A DNA stretch of 53,566 bases from Phaeoceros laevis (lineage: Eukaryota; Anthocerotophyta; Anthocerotopsida; Notothyladales), in contig JBNGIQ010009617.1 of the NCBI GenBank assembly GCA_049999765.1, positions 1 through 53,566 on the forward strand. Reading direction: 5' to 3'. Below are positions 41,032 to 52,299 of the stretch, one piece after another. Numbering within the stretch: position 1 is the stretch's first letter; every line of letters starts with the position of its first letter. Position numbers and translations under genes: made by a program. The notes below the pieces were generated by a model. That model was not told the origin of the DNA. It ran no database searches and saw only the letters and a program-made list of their open reading frames with translations.

Positions 41032-42239
41032 CTGTAGCAAACCAGAGGGTGAGCCTTACCACTAGCTGACTGCAACGACAGCAAGGGAAAGCCCTGCAAA
41101 GCAATCAGGAACTGATGGAAGTAACAGCAAGGTTGGCAGACGGGTTCTATGAGTCACCAAAGCACCCTCTTCTCCCCAATGGAGCTCCACACAAGTTTGG
41201 TTGAATGTTCACCTCTTTGCGGTGCGCCTCAGGTTCGACTTTGCTACAAGAAAGGAAAAGCATGCGCAGGAGCTGACGAAGGGAAGGGAATAAACCGCTC
41301 GAACCAATTTTGCGCCAGTGCCGTTCCATCACCTTGCTGCAATAGTAATAATGTCGTCTGCAGCATATCGAAGTGCTAGTATGACCTCAGCTTTGAAGAC
41401 ATGTAGGGGGGCAGCTCGGGCACACAATTAACAAGAGACCAGAGCTAATTGAGAACAAACTTTATAAAAGTGCTTGAACGATCCGAGGACCACACACAAG
41501 CTGGAAGGGCCTAGCCTACAGTGGATAATTAATTAGACCAGGAACCTACAGCCGGTTCAAGGCCAGTTGCCATCCGAAGTTGTGCGGAAAGCCTGTACAA
41601 AAGCTACGGCATCATTACAGGAGCTTGCAATTGGCAACCTGCTCCTCCCTCCCTTGGCACACGTCAGTTCCATCCAGGAGTTCTAAGCGGCAAACCTTCC
41701 AAGCCCCGCGACCCTGCACAGACATTGATCCAACTGTCAGCCAAGGCAAAATTGTCCACCTTCCTACAATTCTGTGGAAACACCACAGGCTAGCTCTTCC
41801 AGCTCCCGTGAGCCTGCAGCAGCATCAAGAAACTTGCTGAATTCCTAGAAACCGAAGCGGAAGTGGGAATCACCGTAACCGGGCCGCGAAAGAAAAACTC
41901 TCATTCGCTCGAGGATGTTACAGGAGCCGGGGAAACCGGTTTGGGAGCCGGTTTCGGCGTCGGTGCGCGCGGCTCCGGTGTTGTCCGCTTGTCCGTATCC
42001 GGTGGTGGTTTATGCCGCTTGTCCGCCATAGCTCCTGGTCGGGCCATAGCTCCTGGTCGGGCCATAGCTCCTGGTCGGGCTAGGAACAACGAGTTGAGCA
42101 AGCAAGTCGGAGCGAATGCCAGGAGGAGGAAGAAGTGCTATTGACAAAGAAGCCAGTTGGAGCGAAGATATATATCGGGACAGATATTAACGATACCACG
42201 GCCCCACTCGCTACTCGTGTCATTTTGTGTGGTGGTCAT
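41032..42239. other. No gene recognised except a small repeat
   Basis: Several ORFs of 60-90 codons on both strands, none with a domain. Holds the 18-bp tandem repeat at 42025-42078 in a GC-rich patch. Confidence 0.45.
42025..42078. repeat. Exact 18-bp tandem repeat, three copies
   Basis: GCCATAGCTCCTGGTCGG three times. It encodes AIAPGR repeats in one frame, but the host frame (41863-42144, 93 codons) has no other support. Confidence 0.97.
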
Positions 42240-42380
42240 TAGGCTTGGGGGCTTTACATCTTACACTTTACATGTTTACATTTTACATGCGAAATTACAT
42301 ACACTTTACCTGGGAGGCGATTTTTTTACGATGTAAGCGAGTTAGGGTTTACATCTGGTTACCACCCGATCCACGGTGAC

Positions 42381-42931
42381 CATAGTTACACAGTACGTAA
42401 AATACGTTTTGGCGTATTGAGTATTATACGCGTATTGTACGCGTATAGAAATATAGTGTACGTTTTTTGGCCACGTGTCAAAACGGAGTCCGTAAAATAC
42501 GTTAAAAAGTACGAAAAATACTTACTTAAAAAACGTTGGTAATTTCTAAGTTCTAACTTCTAACTAAGAGTAATTTTTAATTTTGTAGTTGAAGTCTTAA
42601 AGAAAGCAAGTCTTCAACAAAATCGAGGAGCTGGTAGCGATGGTGAGCTGCAGGCGATGGGACCAGGGCGGAGGCGATGTTGCAGGCGGTGGCGATGGCG
42701 AGCTGCTGGCGGCGGACTAGGGAGCGCTAATGCGGAGCAGGTAGGGCGGAACGTGATTAAAAAACGGGACCGCGGGAACTTGGACGGGACGTGGGGCTTG
42801 GACGGAACGGTCGCCGAGTCACGACGCCACGTTTCGCCACGTATAACGTACAATATAATACACGTTTTTTCATAATACGAGTATTATACGTGTGCGTATT
42901 TTTTAAAAAATACGCGATCTGGGTAACTATG
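42381..42931. mobile_element. Nested 551-bp hAT-type MITE
   Basis: Ends CATAGTTAC (42381) and GTAACTATG (42931) are inverted, and AT-rich sub-terminal stretches with TACGTAAAATACG-like and GTATTATACG motifs mirror each other. An exact 8-bp direct repeat ACGGTGAC flanks it (42373-42380 and 42932-42939), the target-duplication size of hAT elements. The core (about 42620-42800) is GC-rich and unlike the AT-rich arms. No transposase. Confidence 0.85.
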
Positions 42932-43023
42932 ACGGTGACACATTACATGTAACCTAGCAAAATTACATTGCAAAATGTAAAACCTGTAAAATATATATAA
43001 AGCATATGTAAAGTTGTCCAATA

Positions 43024-43648
43024 TTACTCAAACATGCTCACATTATCCTCCATGCTGCCCTCCTCCTCATCCTTCGCCTCCTCATCCTCATTCTCCTCGC
43101 CCTCGGCATCCATGTCGTCATTTCCGTTCTCAACTGCTATTTCTAGGGGTGGCAAGCTATCGAGAAATGCGATAAACTCCTCCGAGTCTTCAGTACCAAC
43201 CTTTCCCCCATGCCGCTTAAAAGGACCCTGTTGTTGAAGTATATATAGACAAGCATGCCAACCCTTCCAACTAGAGTCTTTGCCCGATTGTCTGTTCACA
43301 CATGCTTCCATGTGCTCCATTTATGCTCACAAGCAGTTGCAGTGGGAGGGAAGGGATACTCAACAATTTCTGAACTACCTTTTTGAGTTGAGGACACTCT
43401 TCCCCACATGATTCCCACCACTCTACACCATGACCAACTAATCCTGGCTCAAAGTGTAACTTAGCATCTATTGATAACCTCTGCGGCTTCAAGCGAAAAG
43501 TATTAAACTGAGGCAACACACAAGGTTGAATCTCTCTATCATTAGACGTTCTTGGACTGGTTGGATGCGCCTTTTCATGTGGATCACAAATATGTGTAGA
43601 AAGTTTTACTTTAAGCATGGCTATAAGCTTCAATCTGCGAAAAACCAC
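43024..43648 (-). pseudogene. hAT transposase C-terminal domain, frameshifted
   Basis: The minus strand encodes GVEWWESCGEECPQLKKVV and LLSIPSL, then in another frame CEHKWSTWKHV and a helical segment, then DSLPPLEIAVENGNDDMD with an acidic tail. WW-x-S-x-G...P-L...A...LSIP...CE-x-x-WS is the hAT dimerisation region. A stop follows WKHV and the frame changes near 43325. The catalytic N-terminal part is missing. Confidence 0.7.
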
Positions 43649-44442
43649 GGGCTCCTGCAGGCTGTATCCATGCTACCTCCTCATTCATGCAAAACCAAGC
43701 AAGAAAGTGTATTAACAAGAAACGTGCCCTAATTACTAACTTTCCCTTTTTTGTGTAACAACTTACATTCCTGACATGTAATTACAAATTGAAAAAATAA
43801 TTACAGGACATGAATGTAATTACATGTCGAGAATGTAATTACATAGTGAAAATGTAATTACAAACACATGAATTGTAATTTAAGCGCTTTACATGTAAGT
43901 CCTTACATTTTACAGTTTACTTACACCTGAGCCCGCTTACATGTAAACCCAACACCCCTAGTACTTATACCCGTTCACAGCAACCCCCTTTTGGCCTTTG
44001 AGCCCCCTGTACCGCATTTCCCTGTTCCGTCCTGGGCAGCCAGTCACGAGAGGCGCTTTGGAAGCTCCTTCCTCGGAATTCCTCCATCCTCCACTAGACT
44101 ACTGTATGTAGTACGTTATGACCAAGCGTGCGACGAGTCTCTCTCATGCTACCGGCAACCCTCTACATCCTTGTCCCCGGTGGCCAACCTCACCCTATCT
44201 AGCCATACCATACATGGAGGGCATGTCTCATACATGCTCCAACCCGCCTTCCATACATGGCTGGGCTTGCACCACCATTCGCTGAGTAGCGGCCCCGCGG
44301 CGCTTGGAAAAACCCAAGGGGCAGAGCATCTGAGGGGCCAATAAAATGGTAAGTCCCCCATCCGAGTACTGATCCAAGGCTGGGGCGACTAACTGCGAGG
44401 TCTTTAGAGCTCACACGATATCCTACTAACCTCTCCTACCAT

Positions 44443-44924
44443 TAGGGGGTTTCAAGGTTAGGATTTTCCGGCTGATATCTAAATGCGGAGCCGTGCGTAT
44501 CAGCCCTCATACCGCGTGAAATAAGTCTTACATCCCTATATCATATCTAGCTGGGTCGACCCTGCTGGATATATATATCAGCAAAACACCATCTGCATAT
44601 CAGCGCGACCTGGCTGGCAACAGGCAACGGCCTGGCTGCTTTCAAGCCATACCGTTGCACGCAACTTGCCCGTCGTTGAGGGTATACATCTCGAGCGCTC
44701 GTTTCAGGTTGCTGGCACCAAAACACCACCACCACCTCTCTCGAACCCAAAAAACAACACATCCATGCTGCTGGACATACACGCTGGAACTCGCGAAAAT
44801 ATGAGAGGGGGTAGTCATGTTTGGACGAGGTGATATGCCGTGAGCCGGGGGTTCATATGAGAGGTGAGCGCGCGCGATATGAGGCTGATATTTATATCGA
44901 GTGTCCTAACCTTGAAACCCCCTA
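44443..44924. mobile_element. 482-bp inverted-repeat element (MITE-like)
   Basis: Perfect 21-bp terminal inverted repeats, starting TAGGGGGTTTCAAGG at 44443 and ending with their complement at 44924. Flanks CCTACCAT and TTGACCAT share their last five bases, perhaps an eroded 8-bp duplication. The inner arms are partly mirrored (CTGATAT motifs). No coding frame. hAT-like by its TAGGGG end. Confidence 0.75.
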
Positions 44925-46016
44925 TTGACCATACTCGTTTTCCACATTGATTTAAACCATTGGCCGCATGCCCATGGCCCTCTGCAGGTGGGACGCATGG
45001 ACTGCCGGTGACAACGCAGCCGGTAGGAGAGAGAGAAGGGGTGGGCCCCACTGCACGGCCTCATCAACGTTCTTTACGCTTTAGGACTTGGGCCCCCTCC
45101 CCCCCCCCTTCACCCCATGATGGAGACAACCGGTGGTGGGTGGTGGGGCAGTGTCATACCGTCACCGCCAACTTTTGCGTCGTCGATCTTTAGCTTATCG
45201 GAATCCCACGGCACCCAGTGGGGCCCTTCTCCGTCCGTCCCGCAAGCCTTAGGGTGGATTCCCATGAGCCCGGTTCCGGTTCGGGTTCCGGTCGCGACAA
45301 AAAATTGTAGGGGGTGTTAGGCCGCAGTTTGTCTAACGCCCTCAGCAGGTCCTGATGCAACTGGGCCGCTTGCTACACTCCAGCACGGGCCTTCTTTCCG
45401 GACGTCGCAAGTCTTGCTGCTTCCTTTCTTTCCGTTTCGCAACTGCTCCCTTTTCCCGAATATGCCCTGTGACGGGCTCGGCTCGGGCACGTCTCTCTTC
45501 TCCAGACCTCCTCCCCAGGCTGCATTATATGACTTAAATCACACGCATTGTTACTTCCTCCAAAGTGCTGTCGCTCCAATTTGACACCGGTAGTACAGGA
45601 ATTCTTCTCTCAACGCACTTCCACGGGCTCTTTACCGAACTTCCTTACTGCAGAGATCACGGCTCTCAGCATACGCGGTGCATCAAACCTGACTCACGTC
45701 TCCATCAGAAAGGCCGCTTAGAAACCCTACTTACAGTCTGATCACAGCTTAAAGCACACAAAACCTTTATAGAACATTGTCCCAACTCATACACTCAACA
45801 GACTTAACTCTCAAAGAACTTCCTACGCATCTTCTTCTCCTCCAAGCGAGCGTCCGTAAAAGCCCACAGCTTCCCAGCATCTTGGCCCCAAACCGGAAAA
45901 CGCTAAGTTGGTTTGGCCCAAGATTCCTCCCAAGTAGTCCGTCAGCTGGATCGGATAAGCTTAAAGTCATGGTTTGATTGGGCAACGTGGTTATTCGCAC
46001 CTAACAAGCATGCTGC
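44925..46016. other. No gene recognised
   Basis: GC-rich around 45000-45300 with a poly-C run near 45091-45113. Short frames only on both strands. Confidence 0.5.
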
Positions 46017-46214
46017 GGCTGCCCCTAAAAAACCAGTGGCCAGGTGCGGGGCCCGCCATGCACCATGGCATGTCGCCATGGCTCTCCCTCCCCCTCCCCA
46101 TCTCTCTTCGTTTCTCTCTGTACCGGCAACTCACGCCACCGGCAACTCACACTCACGCCACCCGCTCCGTGCCGAGAACTAATTTAGTTCCCGTCACGCT
46201 GAACTGAGATCACG
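46017..46214. repeat. Left terminal inverted repeat
   Basis: 198 bp, includes CT-rich and CCACCGGCAACTCACAC repeats. The ORFs that overlap it on both element ends are the same TIR read twice. Confidence 0.93.
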
Positions 46215-46360
46215 TTGAACTGCGGTCACGTTCAACGGAATGGACGCCAACCGTTTTGCCGTTTTTCGTACCGTGCAACACTTTCGCGCTCACTCGCGTT
46301 GAGTTTTGTAGATCGAGCTGTCGTGCTCGAGCATTTTTTTCAGCTGCTAGCGTTGCTTCC

Positions 46361-47343
46361 ATGGCGATGGCTGATCCTTCCGTGGTGCCTTATGCTTGTC
46401 CCTTTCAAGTGCAACAGCCTGCTCCAGGGTCTTTCGCTGAAGGCAACCTCACATGGCAGCATTCAACTTACAAGCATTATACATCCCCTGGAGTGGAGTT
46501 GGAAGTTCAGATTGCATTTGTGCCTTGGGCTAGAGTTCACGATTTTGTGACCGGCATGAATGAGGTGAAAGCTGCACCTACTAACTACTGGAAACAGAAC
46601 ACAGCAGGACCCAGCAAGCTAGGGAGGCCCTTACAGCCAAAAGCGGACACAGCTGTTGCACTTACAAGGTGAAGCATTTGTGCACATCTACAAATAACTG
46701 GCCAGCTGCGTATATCATTCAGAATCCGGATTCTATGTGGGCCACTTGTAGTTGTCCTCATAACAAAAAGGGCTTCATTTGCAAGCATATCGTGAAAGTT
46801 CAGCAGCTGTTAGGAGCGTTTTCAATTACTTCGGCAATGAACAGACAATATGCTGCCACTAACGGGTGCTCTGTTCTTGAGCCAGACACGTCACTTGCTC
46901 TAAGGTCTACTTGTGGCACACAAGATGTCATGTTACAGCTAGAAGCGTACAGTGAGATGGCTGCTGGATCTGAATATGTTGTGCCACCAATTGCAATAAT
47001 TTCGTCCATGGCAAGTAGTACTAGGAGCAAAATGGAGGTTGAGGGGGCCAAGCGTATGGAAGCTGTTGAAAATGACTGTAAAACGATGTGGGATCTCGTT
47101 CAGATGAACCAACATATTGTTTTTGATGCTGCACCTGTGGTCAGGAATGCTTTGGGTGCAGTGCGACAGATGATAGCAATAGCTCAAGAGGAACAAGTTG
47201 AGAGGAAGCCCTTGCATGCTTTTGATGCCAACGTGGGGGACAATAGTGTTGCACGCAAGAAGCCTTTTTTTTCACCACCCAAAAAGAAGGCGAAAAAGGT
47301 TACATGGCAGCTTGGAGGAGGCCGAGGAAACAAAAGGAATTAG
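46361..47343 (+). CDS. SWIM zinc-finger protein of the MULE element
   Basis: ATG at 46361 starts a first part (GNLTWQHSTYKHYTSPGVEL, then FVPWARVHDFVTGMNE) in one frame to about 46570-46672. The protein then continues in another frame (AREALTAKSGHSCCTYKVKHL onward) to the stop at 47343. The SWIM motif is C-x-C...C-x-H in WATCSCPHNKKGFICKH (about 46737-46787). The C-terminus is helical and then strongly basic (PPKKKAKK), a likely nuclear signal. SWIM domains occur in MULE transposases and their derivatives and bind DNA or protein. The frame change near 46570-46620 may be a short intron (a CTAAC branch-like site lies there) or an indel. The transposase catalytic part is absent. Confidence 0.6.
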
Positions 47344-48147
47344 GAGGCCGTTACCAACAATGACAGAACCAAACAAACTGAGAAGGTGGCTATGCGGAGC
47401 AGAACAAAGAAGCAGATGGTGCAGAAGGACGCTGGCACCAGGAACAAAATGATAGAGTGAACTAGATAGTGGTTGCTAGTTTCATAGATTAGGTAGGCAG
47501 GTATACGTATGTAAGCTTACAACTCCTGAACTATGACCCTGATCATGGCCAATCATGACGAGGCTCTCCCTTGTCTGCAAAGACGTAGCTGTAATAAAAT
47601 TTTGAGTGTGGTTTGCTCTGGACATATACATCCTATGGCCAAGCACGTACGGCTAATTTGCTAGGGCTCCAAAAACAGTATGCGGACACAAGTGCTTCTG
47701 AAGCACGCTGAATCAGCGTGAGAACACAAAGATGGTGCATGAAATCGGAGAGCTGCGTTCAAGATTCTGCATTTCCCAGATTCTGCATTTCCCAGGAACT
47801 TACCTAGCAGGGCACATGAGCTCACTGTTTTCCTTCAAATACCTACTCGTGAGGCAATGCCAGAGAGCCATGCCAGAGCTTCGCAGAGTAGTGGTAGTGA
47901 AATTTCCAGAACAGCAACTGGTGGTGGCGAAGAGACCAAGACCTGCAGATCTAGATCACCCGGGCTTGAGCAACGTGTGTTGAGGCGTAGGTGCAGCGCT
48001 GCTCCAATGGGCGCGGCACGGCACAGCGCGGCAGGGGCGCAGGGCGTGCGCGGCGCGGCACGTCTCCAGTGAGCGCGGCGTGGCGTGGATGCATCCAACA
48101 TGGAGCTCCGCCATAGCCCCAGCGGGCGTGACTGCAGCTCACGCGAG

Positions 48148-48345
48148 CGTGATCTCAGTTCAGAGTGACGGGAACTAAATTAGTTCTCGGCACGGAGCGG
48201 GTGGCGTGAGTGTGAGTTGCCGGTGGCGTGAGTTGCCGGTACAGAGAGAAACGAAGAGAGATGGGGAGGGGGAGGGAGAGCCATGGCAACATGCCATGGT
48301 GCACGGCGGGCCCCGCACCTGGCCACTGGTTTTTTAGGGGCAGCC
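48148..48345. repeat. Right terminal inverted repeat
   Basis: Inverted copy of 46017-46214 with three mismatches. Confidence 0.93.
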
Positions 48346-48456
48346 AGACATACGAAGGAGATGGAAAGTCCCGACTTGCCAGTTGGCACACACGACATGG
48401 AGAGCACCACGCAGTCCTTCATCAAGGTGAGCTAAGAGCTAAAAATTATATGTTCA

Positions 48457-48790
48457 AACCAAGTGAGTACTGCCTTAGCGTCAGCATGAAAAGGGTTTCA
48501 TGACATGCGTTCATGAACTGAATCACACTCGAGGCTGAGTTTCGTACCAGGGCACGCAAAATCCACCCATGGAGGGTGGAGCTGGCTGAACATTGCACCA
48601 CCTGAAAGTGCCTCTTCAATCCATACTTTCAGATTTGTCTGTCCTGCTATGCCCAGCGCTGCTCATACAACGAGAAATCCTGCCTTGGAAATGCCATGCT
48701 CAGCTTGTAACTGCAAAATGCATCCCTCCTCTCCATACATGCCATGTAATAGCTCATGATGAGTGCCATCACTCAAACTGCTACACGTAT
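48457..48790. repeat. Left copy of ~330-bp inverted repeat
   Basis: Matches the reverse complement of 51755-52083 over about 330 bp at roughly 80 percent identity by eye (shared ACGCAAAATCCACCC, CTGCTCATACAACGA, CAGCTTGTAACTG). The two copies enclose the F-box gene. Confidence 0.75.
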
Positions 48791-49612
48791 TGCTCAGTCC
48801 ATGAAGCTGTTGAATCCGGTTCACAAAATTCCTGCAACTCAAGCTCTTGTTCCGATACCCCACAAAAGACCCCATTTCCAGGTCTCATGCACAAGGACAA
48901 ATAGGGTTTTCTCTTACCCTAAAATTCTGCCAGCACCAGCCGCTATTGCAAGAAGGGCAAGGCATCGCGCCTAGGCTGGCCAGCGCAAGCGTCTCCTGCA
49001 AGTCCTGAGGCCGGCTGAGAACTTCATCAGCAATTCGTGACAATAGATCTGCCAAAACCTGTGCGGTTTGCCCTAGAAGAACCTAAGGTGGCACCACACT
49101 GCTTCCATGTATGAGCTCGTTAAATGCATGAATTCAGCAGCCTGAAGCGTGCGGAATCTGAGCATTCGATGATCTCATGCACGGAAAATATGCGGTGCAT
49201 TCAACCTGGCTCGAGCAAGCCGGTAGCTTCAACACGTCCGCTCACAAGACATAGCCTAGGGCTTATCGGCTTTCTCCGGTAAAGAGGTATCTAATGTTTC
49301 TCAGCCACGATATGAGGGCACAGTGGTCACCGGTCTAAAGTTCCACTTGGACAACTCTAGGGTTTGCTGAAGTCCAAGGACTGAAAAGGGCAGTTTCTAG
49401 TCAGGACTCGTCAGAATCCGAAACTTACTCGATGGACATCTCAGATGCAGTTTCTAACACGAGAAGCATTCGTATAAATTTGGCAACGTTTTCGCTATAT
49501 AGTATAAGATAAAGCGGTGCGTCTTGAAGTGCCTCATGGCGGGTGGAATCTGCTCGGTGGTGCACCTGGCGGACAAGCTAGCGCTGTGCGAGGATGACGG
49601 GGGATTCCGTCC
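48791..49612. other. No gene; upstream flank of F-box gene
   Basis: No coding support on either strand. It should contain the F-box gene's promoter, but no clear TATA box or 5' exon is seen. Confidence 0.45.
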
Positions 49613-51041
49613 ATGTTGGAGATCTCTGTGTGGCAGCTGATGCCCGAGGAATTGTTGGACAGAATCCTGCTGTTTGTGCCCGCATCCTGCCAAGCACGCC
49701 TCCGCTGCGGGTGCAAGAAATGGAGCCAACTCGTGACTTCCTCGGCATTCCGGAAAGAGAGCGAGCGGATTGCCTTCCGCCGCGGCCACCTCAATTTTGT
49801 GTGCTGCAAACTGGAGCTTGCGCTTGCAAATGAAGCCGGGAATCATGGACGCGGAGGAGCTCTGTACAAGGTGGACATGCCAGGCGCCACGACGTCGATT
49901 CCTGGACGGGAAATAAGAAGCGGAGGAGCGCTAGCTCTGTACAAGGTGGACATGCCAGGCGCCACGACGTCGATTCCTGGACTGGAAATAAGAAGAGGAG
50001 CTCTGTACAAGGTGGACATGCCAGGCGCCACGACGTCGATTCCTGGACTGGAAATAAGCGGGTCGCGCTTAAAGGTGTTTTGTGGTGCCGGCCAGGTGGG
50101 AGTGGCTCACATGAGCGATGAGGGAATCCTGGATTGCTGGCTGCTCAACGTGGCAAACAAGACCTGCCGCCAGCTGCCTCCCGTGTTTCTCAGCAGCCGT
50201 TGCTTAACGACGCAGCGGTGCTGGGGGGGGGGGGGGCCGTGCGATTGGCAAATCTGGCTGGAACCGGCGCCGGAAAGCAGCGGCTGCAGCGCTACCTTAA
50301 GTAGCTTCCATGTCGTCCTCATGGTGTTCCATCATTGCGCTTTCCACCCATATGGTTGGCCAAGCCTCGCGTTGTATACTTACTCGAGCACCAGCACCGA
50401 TTGGCGAAGTGTTCATCATCTGATTCGTCCTCATCCCAAGTGGTGGTCATGTGCTGCTACCAAAGGGGACTACGTGAGCTGGCTTCGCGACATTGGAGAC
50501 TCTTCTTGTAAAACGGTACGGATAAGCTGGGACAGCGACATCACACAGCTTCCAGATCCACCTTTGGAAGTTGAACTCATCTCACCCCAGCACCGTTGCG
50601 GTGTTCGGGTGGAAAGTGGACGGATCGACCTTAAGCTTGTACAGGTTGGACGAAAGCAGCGGGTGGAGATGTCTGTATTCGGGGCTGCCGCCGCAACTGC
50701 ATCGGATTCCTAGGAGAATACACGTACAGGAGACGAAGATTCTGGGAAACATGTTGATCCTGGTAATTTCGATTCGGGAATACCCTGACGAACAGCACGC
50801 CATGGCTTACCACACGCATGACGGCATTTGGGAACAGCATGCGCACGCCATGGCTTACTACATGGATTACGGCATTTGGGAACAGTACGCCATGGCTTAC
50901 CACATGCATGACGGCTCCTGCCAGTGGTTCCGCCTTCCTGCCCAAGCTTTTCCCTTCGACTACACGGCGGGGCATAATCTTGAGTGTGTTTCTGGAACCC
51001 ACGCTTGTATCGCACCTCAGGCTCTGAATGATCCAACTTAG
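49613..51041 (+). CDS. F-box protein, C-terminal part in a shifted frame
   Basis: ATG at 49613. F-box at residues 7-45 (WQLMPEELLDRILLFVP, then RLRCGCKKWSQLV), which links targets to SCF ubiquitin ligases through SKP1. About 300 residues follow with the beta-strand-rich look of plant F-box-associated/kelch-like domains. The first frame stops at 50711, but protein-like sequence passes to the +1 frame at about 50572 (VAVFGWKVDGSTLSLYRLD onward) and ends at 51041. So one base has been gained or lost, or it is an error. Two in-frame minisatellites and a 14-G run at 50223-50236 lie within. An F-box relic at 52.4 kb suggests a local family. Confidence 0.75.
49858..50056. repeat. In-frame minisatellite 1, three copies
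   Basis: Near-identical copies start (GCTCTG) at 49859, 49934 and 50000. The spacing is 75 and 66 bp, both multiples of three. Each encodes LYKVDMPGATTSIPG. Confidence 0.97.
50223..50236 (+). repeat. G14 homopolymer inside the F-box coding sequence
   Basis: Fourteen G in a row encode Trp-Gly4. The frame on both sides agrees, so the length is in phase as given. It is a likely hotspot for slippage or sequencing error. Confidence 0.95.
50796..50925. repeat. In-frame minisatellite 2, three copies
   Basis: CACGCCATGGCTTAC units at about 50796, 50844 and 50886, spaced 48 and 42 bp (both multiples of three). They encode AMAY-x-x-x-x-GIWEQ. Confidence 0.93.
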
Positions 51042-52281
51042 CGAAAGCTTAGAAGCAGCGTGGGGGCCGTTGCTTGTTACAAATTCCATAGCTAGGTCTC
51101 CAATTTCTTCACTCCATGGACGTTTGTAACTCTGTGATTAATATGCTACAGGTAGACCTGGCTTTTGATCATGAGCCCATAGCTAGGAACTCTTCATCGT
51201 TAGGATCGACTTTAGAAATTTTCAACCAGTGCTGCAACTGATCACGAGAGGAATTCGAAGCTTGCTCTCATGATCAAGAGCTAGTTTGTGATGCTGCCCA
51301 CAACAATTGGCCACCCTTTTGAACACCTCTAGATTGCCTCCTGTAACTGGCCTTAGACATGCTCACATGTGCAAGAGGTGGTTTCCCAAAAATGCGTTGG
51401 ATTGAAGCTTGACAGTGAAATCATCAAGTCGTGGGCCCAACACCAGATTTTTCTCAGCCCCACATCTCCTGATGACTCTGTACAGGAGGAAGGTGGACAC
51501 ACGACATTGTGTAGACAATAAAATCGGTAAACTGCTTCGACTGGCCGTGACTTCGCACACAGTACTAGTTCGTTTGAACACCGACTGAGCAGTTGAGTAC
51601 CCTTGACACTCTGGCGCAGTGGGAGCTAGAGCCAGCACTAATTAGGGTGTGCACAACAAGGCGTTGGATCCATGTGGGCTGAGCAGACAGTCCAGTACGC
51701 CTTTCCAACACAGTCAGCTGCTCATACAGCCAGTCTTGAAAGCTTGTAGTAGTTATCAGCCATAGGGCACTGATCATTAGCTATACATGGCATGTATGCA
51801 TGGGGAGGAAGAGGGGCATTTTTCAGTTACAAGCTGAGCAGGACTTTGACAGGATTTTTCGTTGTATGAGCAGTGCTGGGCATATATAGCAGCACAGAAA
51901 AATCTGAAAAGTATGGATTTAAGAGGCATTTTCAGGTAGTGCAACAGCCAGCTCCTCCATCCCTGGGTGGATTTTGCGTGTCCAGGTATGAAACTTAGTC
52001 ACGGGTGTGGTTTAGTTCCTGAACACATGTCATGTAACCCGTGTCATGCTGATGCTAGGGCAGTGCTCACTTGGTTCTGAAGTACGACCAGTGTAGTAGT
52101 ATGAATGCAGGACATTTTAGTCGGTCAGTTTAGTAAACTGGCCATGGGGAGAGAGCTTGCACTGTGCTGATAAACAGGTAAAACTAGCATGTGGTGGCCA
52201 GCTGGGACAGCCATGCTTGCAGCAATTACTGGTAGGTGGTGAGCAATCCTCTCAAGTTTTGAAATTGATATGATATGATAT
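51042..52281. other. No gene; dispersed repeats
   Basis: Contains 51371-51456 (same orientation as 13424-13530) and the right inverted-repeat copy at 51755-52083. No coding support. Confidence 0.5.
51755..52083. repeat. Right copy of ~330-bp inverted repeat
   Basis: Reverse complement of 48457-48790 with scattered substitutions and small indels. Confidence 0.75.
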
Positions 52282-52299
52282 TTAAAGTTTAACGTACAT

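Larger units (their letters stand above)
42240..43960 (-). mobile_element. hAT-like DNA transposon relic
   Basis: The left end TAGGCTTGGGGGCTTTACAT (42240) and the right end, read in reverse as TAGGGGTGTTGGGTTTACAT (from 43960), form imperfect terminal inverted repeats of the hAT kind. Flanking octamers GTGGTCAT and GTACTTAT match at five of eight bases, a possible eroded target duplication. TTTACAT/ATGTAA motifs cluster near both ends (42250-42320, 43740-43950). A hAT transposase C-terminus lies inside. Confidence 0.55.
46017..48345 (+). mobile_element. Mutator-like (MULE) element with 198-bp terminal inverted repeats
   Basis: The ends 46017-46214 and 48148-48345 are inverted copies with three mismatches in 198 bp, starting GGCTGCCCC. 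Long terminal repeats and an internal SWIM zinc-finger gene are the marks of Mutator-like elements. The expected 9-bp target duplication is not seen (flanks GCATGCTGC and AGACATACG). The high identity means recent activity or recent duplication. No DDE transposase is present, so it would need help in trans. Confidence 0.75.

Noticed and set aside
46555-46620. Intron between GAATGAG and the SWIM part of the MULE gene
   Set aside because: Donor and branch-like sites exist, but the possible introns are about 34-66 bp and none is clearly in phase; kept only as an alternative to an indel.
46017-48425. Proteins with the same NQWPGAGPAMHHGM-like sequence at 46.0 kb and 48.3 kb
   Set aside because: They are the two terminal inverted repeats of the MULE read as protein; no sign of real coding.
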